64,000 bases of DNA, taken from positions 3,906,001 to 3,970,000 of the forward strand of contig NZ_CP150144.1 in the NCBI RefSeq assembly GCF_037963145.1, written 5' to 3'. This stretch comes from Oceanobacillus sp. FSL K6-2867. GTDB taxonomy: Bacteria > Bacillota > Bacilli > Bacillales > Amphibacillaceae. The notes beneath the pieces are model-generated. The model was given only the letters and a program-made list of their open reading frames with translations, was not told where the DNA came from and ran no database searches. This document shows positions 33,350 through 43,445 of this stretch, piece by piece. Position numbers and translations under genes: made by a program. Each line of letters opens with the position of its first letter. Position 1 is the first letter of the stretch.

Positions 33350-34552
33350 ATGGTTAATCAGAAGAATATTCTACTCGGGGTTTCTGGTGGAATTGCTGTA
33401 TATAAAGCATGTGCGCTAGCCAGTAAGTTAACACAAAAAGGCGCAAATGTGAAAGTCATGATGACAGAAAGTGCAACTAAATTTGTTTCGCCGCTTACGT
33501 TTCAGGCGTTATCAAGAAATCCAGTATATATTGATACATTTGATGAAAAAAACCCAAAGAAAATCGCTCATATCGATATTGCAGATTGGGCTGATATTGC
33601 TATTATTGCACCAGCAACTGCAAATATAATCGGTAAATTAGCAAATGGCATTGCGGATGATATGTTATCAACAACATTATTGGCGACTGAAGCTGATGTT
33701 TACATTGCCCCTGCAATGAATGTTCATATGTATGCACATTCAGCAGTTATTCAAAATATGAAGCAGCTTGCGGATTGGGGCTACCATTTTATTGAACCTG
33801 GCGCAGGTTATTTAGCCTGTGGCTATGTTGGAAAGGGACGGTTAGAAGAGCCTGAAAGTATTATCCAAGCAGTTGAACATCATCAGCGCAAAGAACAAAA
33901 GCTTGCTGGAAAAAGGGTGCTTATATCGGCTGGTCCAACAAGAGAGAAAGTTGACCCTGTCCGTTTTTTTACTAACCGATCTTCAGGGAAAATGGGCTAT
34001 GCACTCGCTGAAGTTGCTGCGGAATTAGGTGCTGAAGTGACACTTGTATCAGGTCCGGTTTCTGAAAGTGTTACACACCCAAATATTAAACGCATTAACG
34101 TATTGACCGCTGAAGAAATGTATGAAGCGATGCACGCTCATTTTGAAAACCAGAATATTGTAATAAAAGCTGCTGCAGTAGCAGATTACAGGCCAAAGCT
34201 TGTACATGATCAAAAAGTAAAAAAACAGGATGGGAATTGGGAAATTGAAATGGAGCGCACCAAAGATATTCTGAAGTCACTTGGTGAAGTGAAGACAAAT
34301 CAATTTTTAGTAGGATTTGCTGCAGAAACAAATAACCCACTTGAGTATGGAGAGAAAAAATTAATACAGAAGCAATTGGATGCCATTGTTGTAAATGATG
34401 TTTCTGCTGACGGGGCGGGCTTTGAAGGTGATACCAACATGGTGACCTATGTAAATAAAGCTATGCAGCAAGATGAGGTTTCTTTAGCTTCAAAAAGGGA
34501 AGTAGCTACAAGAATCCTAGAATTTATTGATCGTGATATGAAGGATGAATGA
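33350..34552 (+). CDS. coaBC: Bifunctional phosphopantothenoylcysteine decarboxylase / synthetase
   Basis: 400 aa. CoaC domain (about 1-180): FMN flavoprotein fold with GVSGGIAVYKACALASKL, catalytic His in HIDIADWAD and PAMNVHMY plus the substrate-clamp region near ACGYVGKGRLEEPE. CoaB domain (about 185-395): AGPTREKVDPVRFFTNRSSGKMG, KAAAVADYRPK and the K-D-I-L motif. It makes 4'-phosphopantetheine in CoA synthesis. AAAGGGG precedes the ATG. It overlaps priA by 4 bases. Confidence 0.96.
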   Translation: MVNQKNILLGVSGGIAVYKACALASKLTQKGANVKVMMTESATKFVSPLTFQALSRNPVYIDTFDEKNPKKIAHIDIADWADIAIIAPATANIIGKLANGIADDMLSTTLLATEADVYIAPAMNVHMYAHSAVIQNMKQLADWGYHFIEPGAGYLACGYVGKGRLEEPESIIQAVEHHQRKEQKLAGKRVLISAGPTREKVDPVRFFTNRSSGKMGYALAEVAAELGAEVTLVSGPVSESVTHPNIKRINVLTAEEMYEAMHAHFENQNIVIKAAAVADYRPKLVHDQKVKKQDGNWEIEMERTKDILKSLGEVKTNQFLVGFAAETNNPLEYGEKKLIQKQLDAIVVNDVSADGAGFEGDTNMVTYVNKAMQQDEVSLASKREVATRILEFIDRDMKDE

Positions 34553-36963
34553 ATTTGAATATAGCAAGAGTTATTGTTGATGTACCGGCAAGTTCTACAA
34601 ACCAAACGTTTGACTATGCAATACCAGAAAAATTTCAGGAAATACTTACGGTCGGGATGCGAGTAATTGTCCCATTTGGTCAACGAAAAATCATGGGCTT
34701 TGTCGTAGAAAGAGTCAGTGAATCTTCTTTCGCTAGACTGAAAGAAATTCTAGATGTATTAGACTTTACACCAGTGTTAACCAAGGAGCTGCTTGAACTC
34801 GGTAAATGGGTAGCCAATGAAACGCTTAGTTTATACATTACTGCATTACAAGCAATGCTCCCGCAAGTATTAAAGTCCACCTACGAGAAGGAACTTGTGC
34901 GTATGACAGAGGAGCGGCTTCCAGAAGTGTTTGAACTATTATTTGCTGGTCGAGACTACATTCCGTTTGCAGAGTTTGAGGCAGCTACTATTCGATATTA
35001 TCAGCTTCAAAAGTTAATTGAAGCAGGGGATATTGCCGTTGATTATCTTGTGAAATCCCGAATTACAAAAAAGCATGTGACAATGGTTAAACCTATAAAA
35101 GACATACACTTGTTAGAAGAAGCAGTCCATGATTTAAATAAAAATGCGAAAAAACAAAAGCTGCTTCTTCAGTTTTTTATGGAACATGAAAAGCCAATTG
35201 AGCAGCAGGAGCTTTTAAAAAAAGTAGGGACTACAACAAATACGGTAAAAACGCTCGTTGATAAAGGTTTATTGGAAACCTATCAACAGGAAGTAATGCG
35301 TGATCCATATCAAAATCGTGAATTCGAAAGAACAACACCCCTGACTTTAACCAAACAGCAAGGGGAAGCAATTGCACCGATTAATGAAGCGGTTCAAGCG
35401 GACAAGCATAACGTTTTCCTGATTCATGGAGTTACAGGCAGCGGGAAAACAGAAATTTATTTACAAGCAATTCAAGAAGTCTTGAACAAAGGGAAAGAAG
35501 CAATTGTACTTGTACCGGAAATTTCATTGACACCGCAAATGGTCAACCGGTTTAAAGGCAGGTTTGGCTCTATGGTTGCTGTAATGCATAGTGCGCTTTC
35601 AGCAGGAGAAAAGTATGACGAGTGGCGCAAAGTACAGCGAAAAGAAGTGAAAGTAGTTGTTGGAGCCCGTTCTGCCGTTTTTGCTCCATTTGAGAATCTA
35701 GGAATTATTATTATTGATGAAGAGCATGAAACGACCTATAAACAAGAAGATCAGCCACGCTATCATGCGCGCGATGTTGCTATCCACCGTGGACAAACTA
35801 ATAGCTGCCCAGTGATATTAGGAAGTGCGACGCCAGCTTTAGAATCATATGCAAGAGCCAGTAAGGATGTTTATAAGCTGGCAACATTAAGCGAGCGGAC
35901 GAATCAAATGGATATGCCGGAAGTAAAAATTGTGGATATGCGGCAGGAATTACATGCGGGAAATCGAACTATGTTTTCCAGGGATTTAATGGAAAAGATG
36001 GAGCAATGTCTTGAAAATGGGGAACAAATTGTATTATTGCTTAACCGCAGAGGGTATTCAACCTTTATAATGTGTCGAGACTGTGGACATGTAAAAGAAT
36101 GTCCACATTGTGATATAGCATTAACTTATCATAAAAACAGTAATCAAATGAAATGCCATTACTGCTCTTATGAAGAACGTGTACCTGTAGTCTGCCCGGA
36201 ATGTGAAAGTGATTTGATTCGCTATTTCGGTACGGGAACACAGCGGGTAGAGGAATCGTTAACAAAGCTTTTACCTGAAGCCCGGGTTATTCGTATGGAT
36301 GTTGATACTACCAGGAGAAAAGGCGCGCATGAAAAGCTGTTAAAGCAATTCGGAGAAAGAAAGGCTGATATTTTATTAGGAACACAGATGATTGCGAAGG
36401 GGCTAGACTTTGAAAATGTTACATTAGTAGGAGTTCTGACAGCGGATTCGATGCTGCATCTTCCTGACTTCCGTTCATCGGAAAAAACGTTTCAGCTGTT
36501 AACCCAAGTAAGTGGTCGCGCCGGCAGGCATGAACTGCCAGGAACAGTAATCGTTCAAACATATACACCAGAGCATTATAGCATCGAGCTGGCTAGTCAA
36601 TATGACTTTCAATCCTTTTATAAACGGGAAATGGCTATGCGTAAAGCATTTCAATATCCACCCTATTATTTTTTATCGCTCGTAACGGTTTCTCATGAGA
36701 ATCAAGTGAAAGCAGTTCAGACAACACAACAAATTGTTCAAATGCTTTCACAGCATGTCGGGGATAGAACGGTATTATTAGGGCCGACACCGTCGCCTAT
36801 TCCACGGATCAAAGATAGATATCGCTATCAATGCATGATAAAATATAGAAATGAACCAAACTTAAGAACCTATTTAAATAAAATAAAAACTATTTTTGCA
36901 GACGACATACGAAAAAATGATTTGCTAATTTCCGTTGATATGCAACCATACCATATGATGTAA
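34549..36963 (+). CDS. priA: Primosomal replication protein N' (PriA helicase)
   Basis: 804 aa. Restarts stalled replication forks. N-terminal 3'-DNA-end-binding domain (RVIVDVPASSTNQTFDYAIP), Walker A GVTGSGKTEIYLQ (about residue 295), DEEH box, helicase motif GSATPALESY. Zinc cysteines occur in CRDCGHVKECPHC and CHYCSYEERVPVVCPEC, and QMIAKGLDFENVTLVGV follows. The ATG at 34549 overlaps coaBC; a TTG at 34555 with better spacing to AAGGA is an alternative start. In B. subtilis def follows; here repeat C2 and fmt follow. Confidence 0.96.
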   Translation: MNLNIARVIVDVPASSTNQTFDYAIPEKFQEILTVGMRVIVPFGQRKIMGFVVERVSESSFARLKEILDVLDFTPVLTKELLELGKWVANETLSLYITALQAMLPQVLKSTYEKELVRMTEERLPEVFELLFAGRDYIPFAEFEAATIRYYQLQKLIEAGDIAVDYLVKSRITKKHVTMVKPIKDIHLLEEAVHDLNKNAKKQKLLLQFFMEHEKPIEQQELLKKVGTTTNTVKTLVDKGLLETYQQEVMRDPYQNREFERTTPLTLTKQQGEAIAPINEAVQADKHNVFLIHGVTGSGKTEIYLQAIQEVLNKGKEAIVLVPEISLTPQMVNRFKGRFGSMVAVMHSALSAGEKYDEWRKVQRKEVKVVVGARSAVFAPFENLGIIIIDEEHETTYKQEDQPRYHARDVAIHRGQTNSCPVILGSATPALESYARASKDVYKLATLSERTNQMDMPEVKIVDMRQELHAGNRTMFSRDLMEKMEQCLENGEQIVLLLNRRGYSTFIMCRDCGHVKECPHCDIALTYHKNSNQMKCHYCSYEERVPVVCPECESDLIRYFGTGTQRVEESLTKLLPEARVIRMDVDTTRRKGAHEKLLKQFGERKADILLGTQMIAKGLDFENVTLVGVLTADSMLHLPDFRSSEKTFQLLTQVSGRAGRHELPGTVIVQTYTPEHYSIELASQYDFQSFYKREMAMRKAFQYPPYYFLSLVTVSHENQVKAVQTTQQIVQMLSQHVGDRTVLLGPTPSPIPRIKDRYRYQCMIKYRNEPNLRTYLNKIKTIFADDIRKNDLLISVDMQPYHMM

Positions 36964-36991
36964 GACAAGCTACTGTAATTTGTAATAATAC

Positions 36992-37200
36992 GTTCAAGAG
37001 GAAGATGAAAAGATCCAAGATCGGCTTATTTCCAAACGTCTTTTTTCGGGCGACGTCCTGGGCACCGAAGTTTTGAGTGGCGGGCTTCTACAGGATGTGG
37101 TGATTTGGTCGTTTAACACATTAACTTTGACCGTGAGTAGTTAGCAATCTAAGGTCTGCTGCTCTCGATGTATTCTTTTCAACGGACTTTTTGAACAACC
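36992..37200. repeat. Dispersed repeat C, copy 2
   Basis: Shares the ends of 3213-3382 (gttcaagaggaagatgaaaag at left; aaggtctgctg...aacggactttttgaacaacc at right), with a different, longer centre. Ends are inverted relative to each other. It occupies the gap where B. subtilis has def. Confidence 0.65.
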
Positions 37201-37222
37201 TTTATAGAAAGAAGGCAATAAA

Positions 37223-38167
37223 ATGAAACGAATTGTTTTTATGGGCACACCGGATTTTTCTGTTCCGGTTTTACAAACATTAATTGAATCTGATTATGAG
37301 GTGGTACTTGTTGTTACACAGCCAGACCGTCCAAAAGGACGAAAGCGTGTCATTACCCCTCCGCCAGTTAAGGTAGAAGCAGAGAAGGCAAATATTCCAG
37401 TGTTTCAGCCGGAAAAACTTAAAAATGAATACGAGGAAATTTTATCTTATGAACCAGATTTGATTGTAACTGCTGCATATGGGCAGCTGCTTCCAAACGC
37501 ATTGCTTGAAAAACCGCCATACGGCTGTATTAATGTACATGCATCGTTATTGCCGGAATTGCGTGGTGGAGCTCCAATTCATTATGCAATAATGGAAGGT
37601 AAGAAGAAAACAGGAATTACGATTATGTACATGGTCGAAAAGCTGGATGCTGGAGATATTCTCACGCAACGGGCTGTACCGATTGAGCATGATGATCATG
37701 TTGGTTCCATGCATGAAAAATTATCGCAAACAGGTGCATCATTATTGATGGATACATTGCCAAAGCTCTTTTTAAATGAATTGCAGCCACAAAAGCAAGA
37801 CGATGAAAAAGCAACATTTGCTTCGAACATTAAACGAGAGCAAGAAGAAATTGATTGGAATAAAGAAAATACAACTATTTACAACCAGATCCGTGGCATG
37901 CATCCATGGCCGGTTGCATTTACGACATATGAGAGAAATGTGATGAAAATCTGGTGGGGAAAACCAGTTGATACAGTATACGAAGGGAAAACCCCAGGTG
38001 AGATTGCTGAAAAAATAGATGCAGACGGATTTGTCGTGGTGTGCGGAAACCAAAAAGGGTTAAAAGTGACAGAAATCCAGCCTGCAGGCAAAAAACGGAT
38101 GTTAGTAAAGGATTATCTGCAAGGCTCGGATGATCGCATTAAAATTGGAACGATATTAGGTGAATAG
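37223..38167 (+). CDS. fmt: Methionyl-tRNA formyltransferase
   Basis: 314 aa. Formylates initiator Met-tRNA with 10-formyl-THF. N-terminal catalytic domain: [25 protein letters not shown], the catalytic Asn-His-Asp set in [21 protein letters not shown] and EKLDAGDIL. The C-terminal tRNA-binding domain runs from about 205. AAGAAGGCAA precedes the ATG. It is adjacent to rsmB. The usual partner, peptide deformylase (def), is not in this window. Confidence 0.97.
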   Translation: MKRIVFMGTPDFSVPVLQTLIESDYEVVLVVTQPDRPKGRKRVITPPPVKVEAEKANIPVFQPEKLKNEYEEILSYEPDLIVTAAYGQLLPNALLEKPPYGCINVHASLLPELRGGAPIHYAIMEGKKKTGITIMYMVEKLDAGDILTQRAVPIEHDDHVGSMHEKLSQTGASLLMDTLPKLFLNELQPQKQDDEKATFASNIKREQEEIDWNKENTTIYNQIRGMHPWPVAFTTYERNVMKIWWGKPVDTVYEGKTPGEIAEKIDADGFVVVCGNQKGLKVTEIQPAGKKRMLVKDYLQGSDDRIKIGTILGE

Positions 38168-38168
38168 A

Positions 38169-39512
38169 ATGACAGCATATCAGCTACGAAATACGATTCT
38201 GGATTTACTGCTCCGCATTGAGAAGGACAGTGGATTCAGTCATTTATTAATCGACAATGAAATGAAGTCTAAACGAATTTCTCCAAAGGATGAAGGTCTT
38301 TTAACGGAAATTGTTTACGGTACAATTCAACGAAAATTGACGTTAGACTATTATTTGGACAATTTTGTGAAGAAGAATAAAAAAATGGATGCTTGGGTTC
38401 GTATGCTTTTACGAATGTCTGTGTATCAAATGATCTACTTGGATAAAGTCCCAGATCATGCAATAATTCATGAGGCAGTGGAAATTGCCAAACAGCGTGG
38501 GCATAAAGGAATCGCTTCTTTTGTTAATGGCGTGCTGCGAAATATCCAGCGTAATGGCGTATCAGATACAAAAGTAATTACTGATGATGCATCAAGGCTA
38601 TCGATTGAAACAAGCCATCCAGAATGGCTTGTAAGACGGTGGTTGTCGATGTATGACTATGAAACGGTTAAAGCAATGTGTGAAGCTAATTTGACAAGAA
38701 AGCCAATTTCTATAAGGATTCAGCCACTCAAAATTACACGTGAGAAAGCAATGCATATATTAGATGAACTTGGCTTCCAGACAAAAGCATCTGCATTCTC
38801 AAAACAAGGCATTATTTTGGAAAAAGGAAACATTCTTCATACCGAATTATTTCGTCAGGGCTATGTAACCATTCAGGATCAAAGTTCGATGCTTGTTGCT
38901 GAAATGTTAGAAGCAGAGCCGGGTATGAAAGTGCTGGATGCTTGTAGTGCACCTGGCGGGAAAGTAACACATATTGCCGAAAAAATGCAGAATAAAGGTG
39001 TAATCCATGCATATGACCTGCATAAAAAGAAAGTAAAACTAATTGATGATAAAGCACAGCAACTTAATTTAACCATAATCGATGCTAAGCCTGGTGATGC
39101 CAGGAAACTTGATGAACATTACGAGACAGCTAGCTTTGATCGGATTCTGATTGATGCTCCATGCTCAGGATTGGGAGTTATTCGCGGGAAACCAGAAATT
39201 AAATACCATAAGCAAGAAGAAGACATCAAACGGTTGGCGGAAATTCAATCCGAAATACTTGAACACGTAGCACCATTGCTTAAAAAGGATGGGTTGTTAA
39301 TTTATAGCACGTGTACGGTTGATGTACTGGAAAACGAAAAAGTAGTACAAAACTTCCTTGTTAACCAACCGGACTTTCAAATCGACAAAGCTTTTTTTGA
39401 AACATTACCAGCCGGATTAAAACATTCAGCAGGGATAACGAAAAGTGGATTGCAGTTATTTCCTCATGATGGAACAGATGGTTTCTTCTTAACACGCATG
39501 AAAAAAAATTAA
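38169..39512 (+). CDS. rsmB: 16S rRNA (cytosine-967-C5)-methyltransferase RsmB
   Basis: 447 aa. N-terminal NusB-like domain (about 1-140) and SAM-dependent catalytic domain. SAM motif VLDACSAPGGKVTHIAEKM, catalytic cysteines in DAPCSGLGVIRGKPE and IYSTCTVDVLENE. It adds m5C967 to 16S rRNA. A GTG at 38160 is in frame, but AGGTGA at 38158-38163 serves the ATG at 38169, which gives the length known for the B. subtilis protein. Two bases separate it from the fmt stop. Confidence 0.95.
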   Translation: MTAYQLRNTILDLLLRIEKDSGFSHLLIDNEMKSKRISPKDEGLLTEIVYGTIQRKLTLDYYLDNFVKKNKKMDAWVRMLLRMSVYQMIYLDKVPDHAIIHEAVEIAKQRGHKGIASFVNGVLRNIQRNGVSDTKVITDDASRLSIETSHPEWLVRRWLSMYDYETVKAMCEANLTRKPISIRIQPLKITREKAMHILDELGFQTKASAFSKQGIILEKGNILHTELFRQGYVTIQDQSSMLVAEMLEAEPGMKVLDACSAPGGKVTHIAEKMQNKGVIHAYDLHKKKVKLIDDKAQQLNLTIIDAKPGDARKLDEHYETASFDRILIDAPCSGLGVIRGKPEIKYHKQEEDIKRLAEIQSEILEHVAPLLKKDGLLIYSTCTVDVLENEKVVQNFLVNQPDFQIDKAFFETLPAGLKHSAGITKSGLQLFPHDGTDGFFLTRMKKN

Positions 39513-39618
39513 TATACTGGTTCTTTTATTGGGAAAATTGTGCAATACTTTAGAGGATAATGTAAATCTGATTACAATGGTTGATGAATATATTATTTAA
39601 AAGCAAGGGGGGAATAAG

Positions 39619-40377
39619 ATGGAAGGTTATTTTCTAACGGATCGCGGTAAAATTCGGGCCCATAATGAAGATTCAGGTGGTTTATTTTATAATACAGAAA
39701 ACCAGTTAATCGCTATTATCGCTGACGGGATGGGCGGTCATCAAGCAGGAGATGTAGCGAGTCAGCTTGCTACAAAATTAATGAAACAAAAATGGCAATC
39801 TACAGCCCGCATTAATGCTCCAGATGAAGCAGAAGCTTGGTTATCTGCTACTATCTCTGAAGTAAACCAGTCCATATATGAACATTCATTAGAAAATAAG
39901 GAATGTGAGGGCATGGGCACGACAATTGTAGCTGCTATTTGTACAAACGAATTTTTAACAATTGCACATGTCGGTGACAGCCGTGGCTACCTTTTTAATG
40001 AGAATGGATTCAATCAAGTGACAGAAGACCATTCATTAGTGAACGAGCTGTTACGTTCAGGACAAATTTCCGAACAAGATGCAGAATGGCATCCGCGGAA
40101 AAATATTATTTTGAAAGCTATGGGTACAGAAGAAACTGTATCAGAAGATATAGTAACCGTGGTATGGGAGTCAGGTAATAAATTGCTCCTCTGTTCTGAT
40201 GGCTTATCCGACAAGCTGAATGAACAGGAAATGGCTGCTTATTTAACAAATACGGAGGACTTGAAAGAAACAGGCCTGGAAATGATTAGCCTTGCCAATG
40301 AACGAGGCGGAGAAGATAATATTACACTTATTCTCTTACAGCATGATTCTTCGTTGAAAGCAGGTGAAGATGAATGA
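39619..40377 (+). CDS. prpC: PP2C-type Ser/Thr protein phosphatase PrpC (Stp)
   Basis: 252 aa. Reverses phosphorylation by PrkC. Metal-binding motifs of the PPM family: TDRGKIRAHNEDSG, ADGMGGHQAGDVAS, GTTIVAA, AHVGDSRGY, SDGLSDKL and GGEDNITLI. AAGGGGGGAATAAG precedes the ATG. It overlaps prkC by 4 bases, as in other Firmicutes. In B. subtilis rlmN lies between rsmB and prpC; it is absent here. Confidence 0.97.
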   Translation: MEGYFLTDRGKIRAHNEDSGGLFYNTENQLIAIIADGMGGHQAGDVASQLATKLMKQKWQSTARINAPDEAEAWLSATISEVNQSIYEHSLENKECEGMGTTIVAAICTNEFLTIAHVGDSRGYLFNENGFNQVTEDHSLVNELLRSGQISEQDAEWHPRKNIILKAMGTEETVSEDIVTVVWESGNKLLLCSDGLSDKLNEQEMAAYLTNTEDLKETGLEMISLANERGGEDNITLILLQHDSSLKAGEDE

Positions 40378-42557
40378 GAAGCGGTCACCTTTTAAATGAG
40401 CGCTATAAAATAATTGAGAAAATTGGCGGAGGCGGAATGGCTAATGTATTCCTTGCAAGGGATACGATCTTGAACCGAGATGTTGCAGTAAAAGCATTAC
40501 GTATGGAATATATCCATGATGATGAATTTATTGCGCGCTTTGATCGGGAGGCACAGTCTGCTACAAGTCTTTCTCATCCGAATATCGTAAATATTTACGA
40601 TGTGGGTGAAGAGGATCAGGTCCTCTATATGGTTATGGAATATGTGGATGGAATGACACTGAAGGAATACATACAAAATTATGGACCAATAGATGTACAG
40701 GAAGCATTGGATATTATGAAGCAATTGATTTCAGCAATCGCTCATGCACATGCAAACGATATTGTACACCGGGATATTAAACCACAAAATATTTTAATGA
40801 ACAGCTTTGGTCAAGTGAAAGTAACCGATTTTGGAATTGCAATTGCGTTAAGTGCAACATCTTTAACCCAAACAAACTCAATACTTGGATCGGTTCATTA
40901 CTTATCTCCGGAACAGGCCAGAGGCGGTATGGCAACGAAAAAATCAGATATTTATTCAATTGGAATTGTACTCTATGAGCTATTAACAGGTAAACTTCCA
41001 TTTTCTGGACAGTCTCCTGTATCGATTGCATTAAAACATTTACAGACGAGTACGCCATCTGTAAGAAGATTTAATCAAGATATTCCACAAAGTGTAGAAA
41101 ACATTGTATTAAAAGCTACAGCTAAGGATCCGTTTCATCGATATGAAAATATTTATGAGCTAGAAGAAGCAATTGAAAATGCATTACATCCAGATAAACT
41201 AAATGAACCCCCATATGCTCCACCTGCTGAGGTGGGCGAAGAAACAAAAGCAATCCCGATTATTACGGATCAGCAAATAGAGGAGGATATGGATCAGGCT
41301 ACTTTAGTTCATCAATTTGATGACGGGACCAAAAATTATCCGGAAGATCCTCCAGCAGAAAAGAATACAGGCAAAAAAGCTAAGAAAGCTAAGAAAACGA
41401 AGAAAACAAAGGATAAAAAAACTGGGAAAAAGAAGCCAGCTAAGAAAAAACGTGGCAAGAAAAAATGGATTTTCATACTCATTGTGTTAATTCTTCTTGC
41501 AGCAGGTGCAGCAGCAATGTTTATTGTACCCGATCTAATGAAGCCAAAAGACATTATTGTGCAGGATGTTTCGGAGATGGAAGTTGAAGAGGCACGGGAA
41601 ATTCTTGAAGGGGATAAATTTATTGTAGAAGAAGAGGAGACATACTCCGATGAAATTGAAGAGGGGTTAGTTGTACAAACAGATCCAAAAGCTGGGAGAT
41701 CAGCAAAGGAAGGCAGTACTGTTACACTTTTTGTTAGCCAAGGGAAAGAGCGGGTGACTTTTGAAGATTATGTCGGCCGTGATTTCAGTCAAGTTAATCG
41801 AATGTTGGAGGATGAAGGCTTTACGAATATAATTACCATTGATAAGCATTCTGATAGTCCAGAGGGGGAAATTATTACCCAAATACAGCCAGAACCTGGA
41901 AATGAAGTTGTCCCAAGTGAAGAGAGAGTTATTTTTGAGGTCAGCATTGGACCAGAAGCAATTAGTTTAAATAATCTTGTAGGTATGACAGAGGAAGAGG
42001 CGAGGTCATATTTAGAAGGTGAAAACCTTGGTATGAATGTTGTAGAAGAGAATTCTGAAACGGTCCCAGAAGGAGAAGTTATCAGACAAGACCCAGCATC
42101 TGGAGCTAATGTGGAAGAAGGCTCTACGGTTAATGTGTTTATATCCAGTGGACCAGAAGCAAGACCGCCACGGTCACACACAATAAGTTTAACTGTCCCA
42201 TATAATCCGGAAACGGAGGAGGGCGATGAAGACCAGGAAAATCAAGGAAATCAAGGAAATGGAAATCAAGGAAATGGAAATCAAGGAAACGGAAATCAAG
42301 GAAACGAAAATCAAGGGAACGAAGGAAATGGAAACCAAGAGGAAGATTCAGAACCTGTAGAACAAATTGTTCGCATTTATATTGGTGATGCAAACAATGA
42401 AATAACAGATGTATACAGAGAAGAGGTAATTACAGAAGATCGAGAGTTTGAATTTACATTAACGATTGCCCCTGATAGTGAAGCGGAATATACGATTACT
42501 AGAGATGATGAAGTCATACGAAACAGAACGGTTTCTTATGATGGTGAAGAGGAGTGA
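40374..42557 (+). CDS. prkC: PASTA-domain Ser/Thr protein kinase PrkC with Asn/Gln/Gly-rich tail
   Basis: 727 aa membrane kinase sensing muropeptides/cell-wall state and triggering spore germination in B. subtilis. Kinase domain (about 10-270) with GGGGMANVFLARD, catalytic HRDIKPQN and DFGIA. A Lys-rich juxtamembrane stretch (about 325-364) precedes one transmembrane helix (365-385), then three PASTA repeats (about 390-600). Residues about 622-655 are a tandem NQGNG repeat encoded by 15-base units at 42238-42340, then a beta-rich C-terminal piece. It is longer than the B. subtilis protein because of this tail. It overlaps prpC. Confidence 0.95.
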   Translation: MRSGHLLNERYKIIEKIGGGGMANVFLARDTILNRDVAVKALRMEYIHDDEFIARFDREAQSATSLSHPNIVNIYDVGEEDQVLYMVMEYVDGMTLKEYIQNYGPIDVQEALDIMKQLISAIAHAHANDIVHRDIKPQNILMNSFGQVKVTDFGIAIALSATSLTQTNSILGSVHYLSPEQARGGMATKKSDIYSIGIVLYELLTGKLPFSGQSPVSIALKHLQTSTPSVRRFNQDIPQSVENIVLKATAKDPFHRYENIYELEEAIENALHPDKLNEPPYAPPAEVGEETKAIPIITDQQIEEDMDQATLVHQFDDGTKNYPEDPPAEKNTGKKAKKAKKTKKTKDKKTGKKKPAKKKRGKKKWIFILIVLILLAAGAAAMFIVPDLMKPKDIIVQDVSEMEVEEAREILEGDKFIVEEEETYSDEIEEGLVVQTDPKAGRSAKEGSTVTLFVSQGKERVTFEDYVGRDFSQVNRMLEDEGFTNIITIDKHSDSPEGEIITQIQPEPGNEVVPSEERVIFEVSIGPEAISLNNLVGMTEEEARSYLEGENLGMNVVEENSETVPEGEVIRQDPASGANVEEGSTVNVFISSGPEARPPRSHTISLTVPYNPETEEGDEDQENQGNQGNGNQGNGNQGNGNQGNENQGNEGNGNQEEDSEPVEQIVRIYIGDANNEITDVYREEVITEDREFEFTLTIAPDSEAEYTITRDDEVIRNRTVSYDGEEE

Positions 42558-42561
42558 ATCG

Positions 42562-43443
42562 ATGGCAGAAGGAAGAATTATTAAAGCTTTAAGTGGATTC
42601 TATTATGTTAAATCAAATGATAGGATCTACTCTTGTAAAGGTCGGGGTGTTTTTCGAAATCGAAAAATCACCCCGCTTGTAGGGGATTTTGTTGAGTTCG
42701 AGGAAAGCAATCCTGGTGAAGGCTATATAATGGAAATAAAAGAAAGGACGAATGAACTCGTTCGGCCACCAATTGCAAATATCGATCAAGCGATAATCAT
42801 CAGTTCTGCTGCTTCTCCGGATTTCAGTACGTTGTTATTGGATCGATTTCTTGTGTTAATAGAATCTAAGGAAATTGAACCAGTTATTTTTATAACAAAA
42901 ATTGATTTAGTTTCTGAAGATGAACGGCAAAAAATTGAAGCTTATCAAGATATCTATAAGAATATCGGTTATGCTGTTGAATTAATTTCATCCAAGCAGC
43001 AGGATTTACTGCCAGAATTAAAGCATTACTTTACGGATAAAATATCTGTTTTCGCTGGACAGTCTGGTGTTGGAAAATCAACGCTTTTAAACGTATTAAA
43101 GCCATCCTTATTGTTAAAGACTGCAGAAATATCTAAAAGTCTAGGAAGAGGAAAGCATACGACACGACATGTTGAACTGATGCAGGTAAATGGCGGACTT
43201 GTAGCAGATACACCTGGATTCAGTGTGCTCGACTTTAATGAAATTGAAGCAGAGGCATTATCAAATTGTTTTCCTGAGATGAAAGAAGTTCAGGAATATT
43301 GTAAATTCCGAGGCTGCATGCACCATAAAGAGCCTAAATGTGCTGTAAAGGATGCTGTGGAAAGGAATGAAATTGCTCGTTTCCGTTATGATCATTATTT
43401 AAGTTTTCTAGAAGAAATACAATCCCGAAAGCCGAGGTACTGA
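42562..43443 (+). CDS. rsgA: Small ribosomal subunit biogenesis GTPase RsgA
   Basis: 293 aa circularly permuted GTPase aiding late 30S maturation. OB-fold N-terminus (MAEGRIIKALSGFYYV), then G4 ITKIDL, G1 GQSGVGKSTLLN and G3 DTPGF in permuted order. The C-terminal zinc knuckle is CKFRGCMHHKEPKC. The open frame runs back to 42466 inside prkC, but GAGGAG at 42548-42553 fits the ATG at 42562 and the family start. It is 4 bases after the prkC stop. Confidence 0.96.
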   Translation: MAEGRIIKALSGFYYVKSNDRIYSCKGRGVFRNRKITPLVGDFVEFEESNPGEGYIMEIKERTNELVRPPIANIDQAIIISSAASPDFSTLLLDRFLVLIESKEIEPVIFITKIDLVSEDERQKIEAYQDIYKNIGYAVELISSKQQDLLPELKHYFTDKISVFAGQSGVGKSTLLNVLKPSLLLKTAEISKSLGRGKHTTRHVELMQVNGGLVADTPGFSVLDFNEIEAEALSNCFPEMKEVQEYCKFRGCMHHKEPKCAVKDAVERNEIARFRYDHYLSFLEEIQSRKPRY

Positions 43444-43445
43444 AT

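Noticed and set aside
41789..42181. 130-codon minus-strand frame opposite prkC
   Set aside because: It mirrors the PASTA repeats of a certain gene, has no ribosome site and matches nothing known; similar long frames opposite pyrC (11223-11576) and ureC (48998-49345) were rejected for the same reason.
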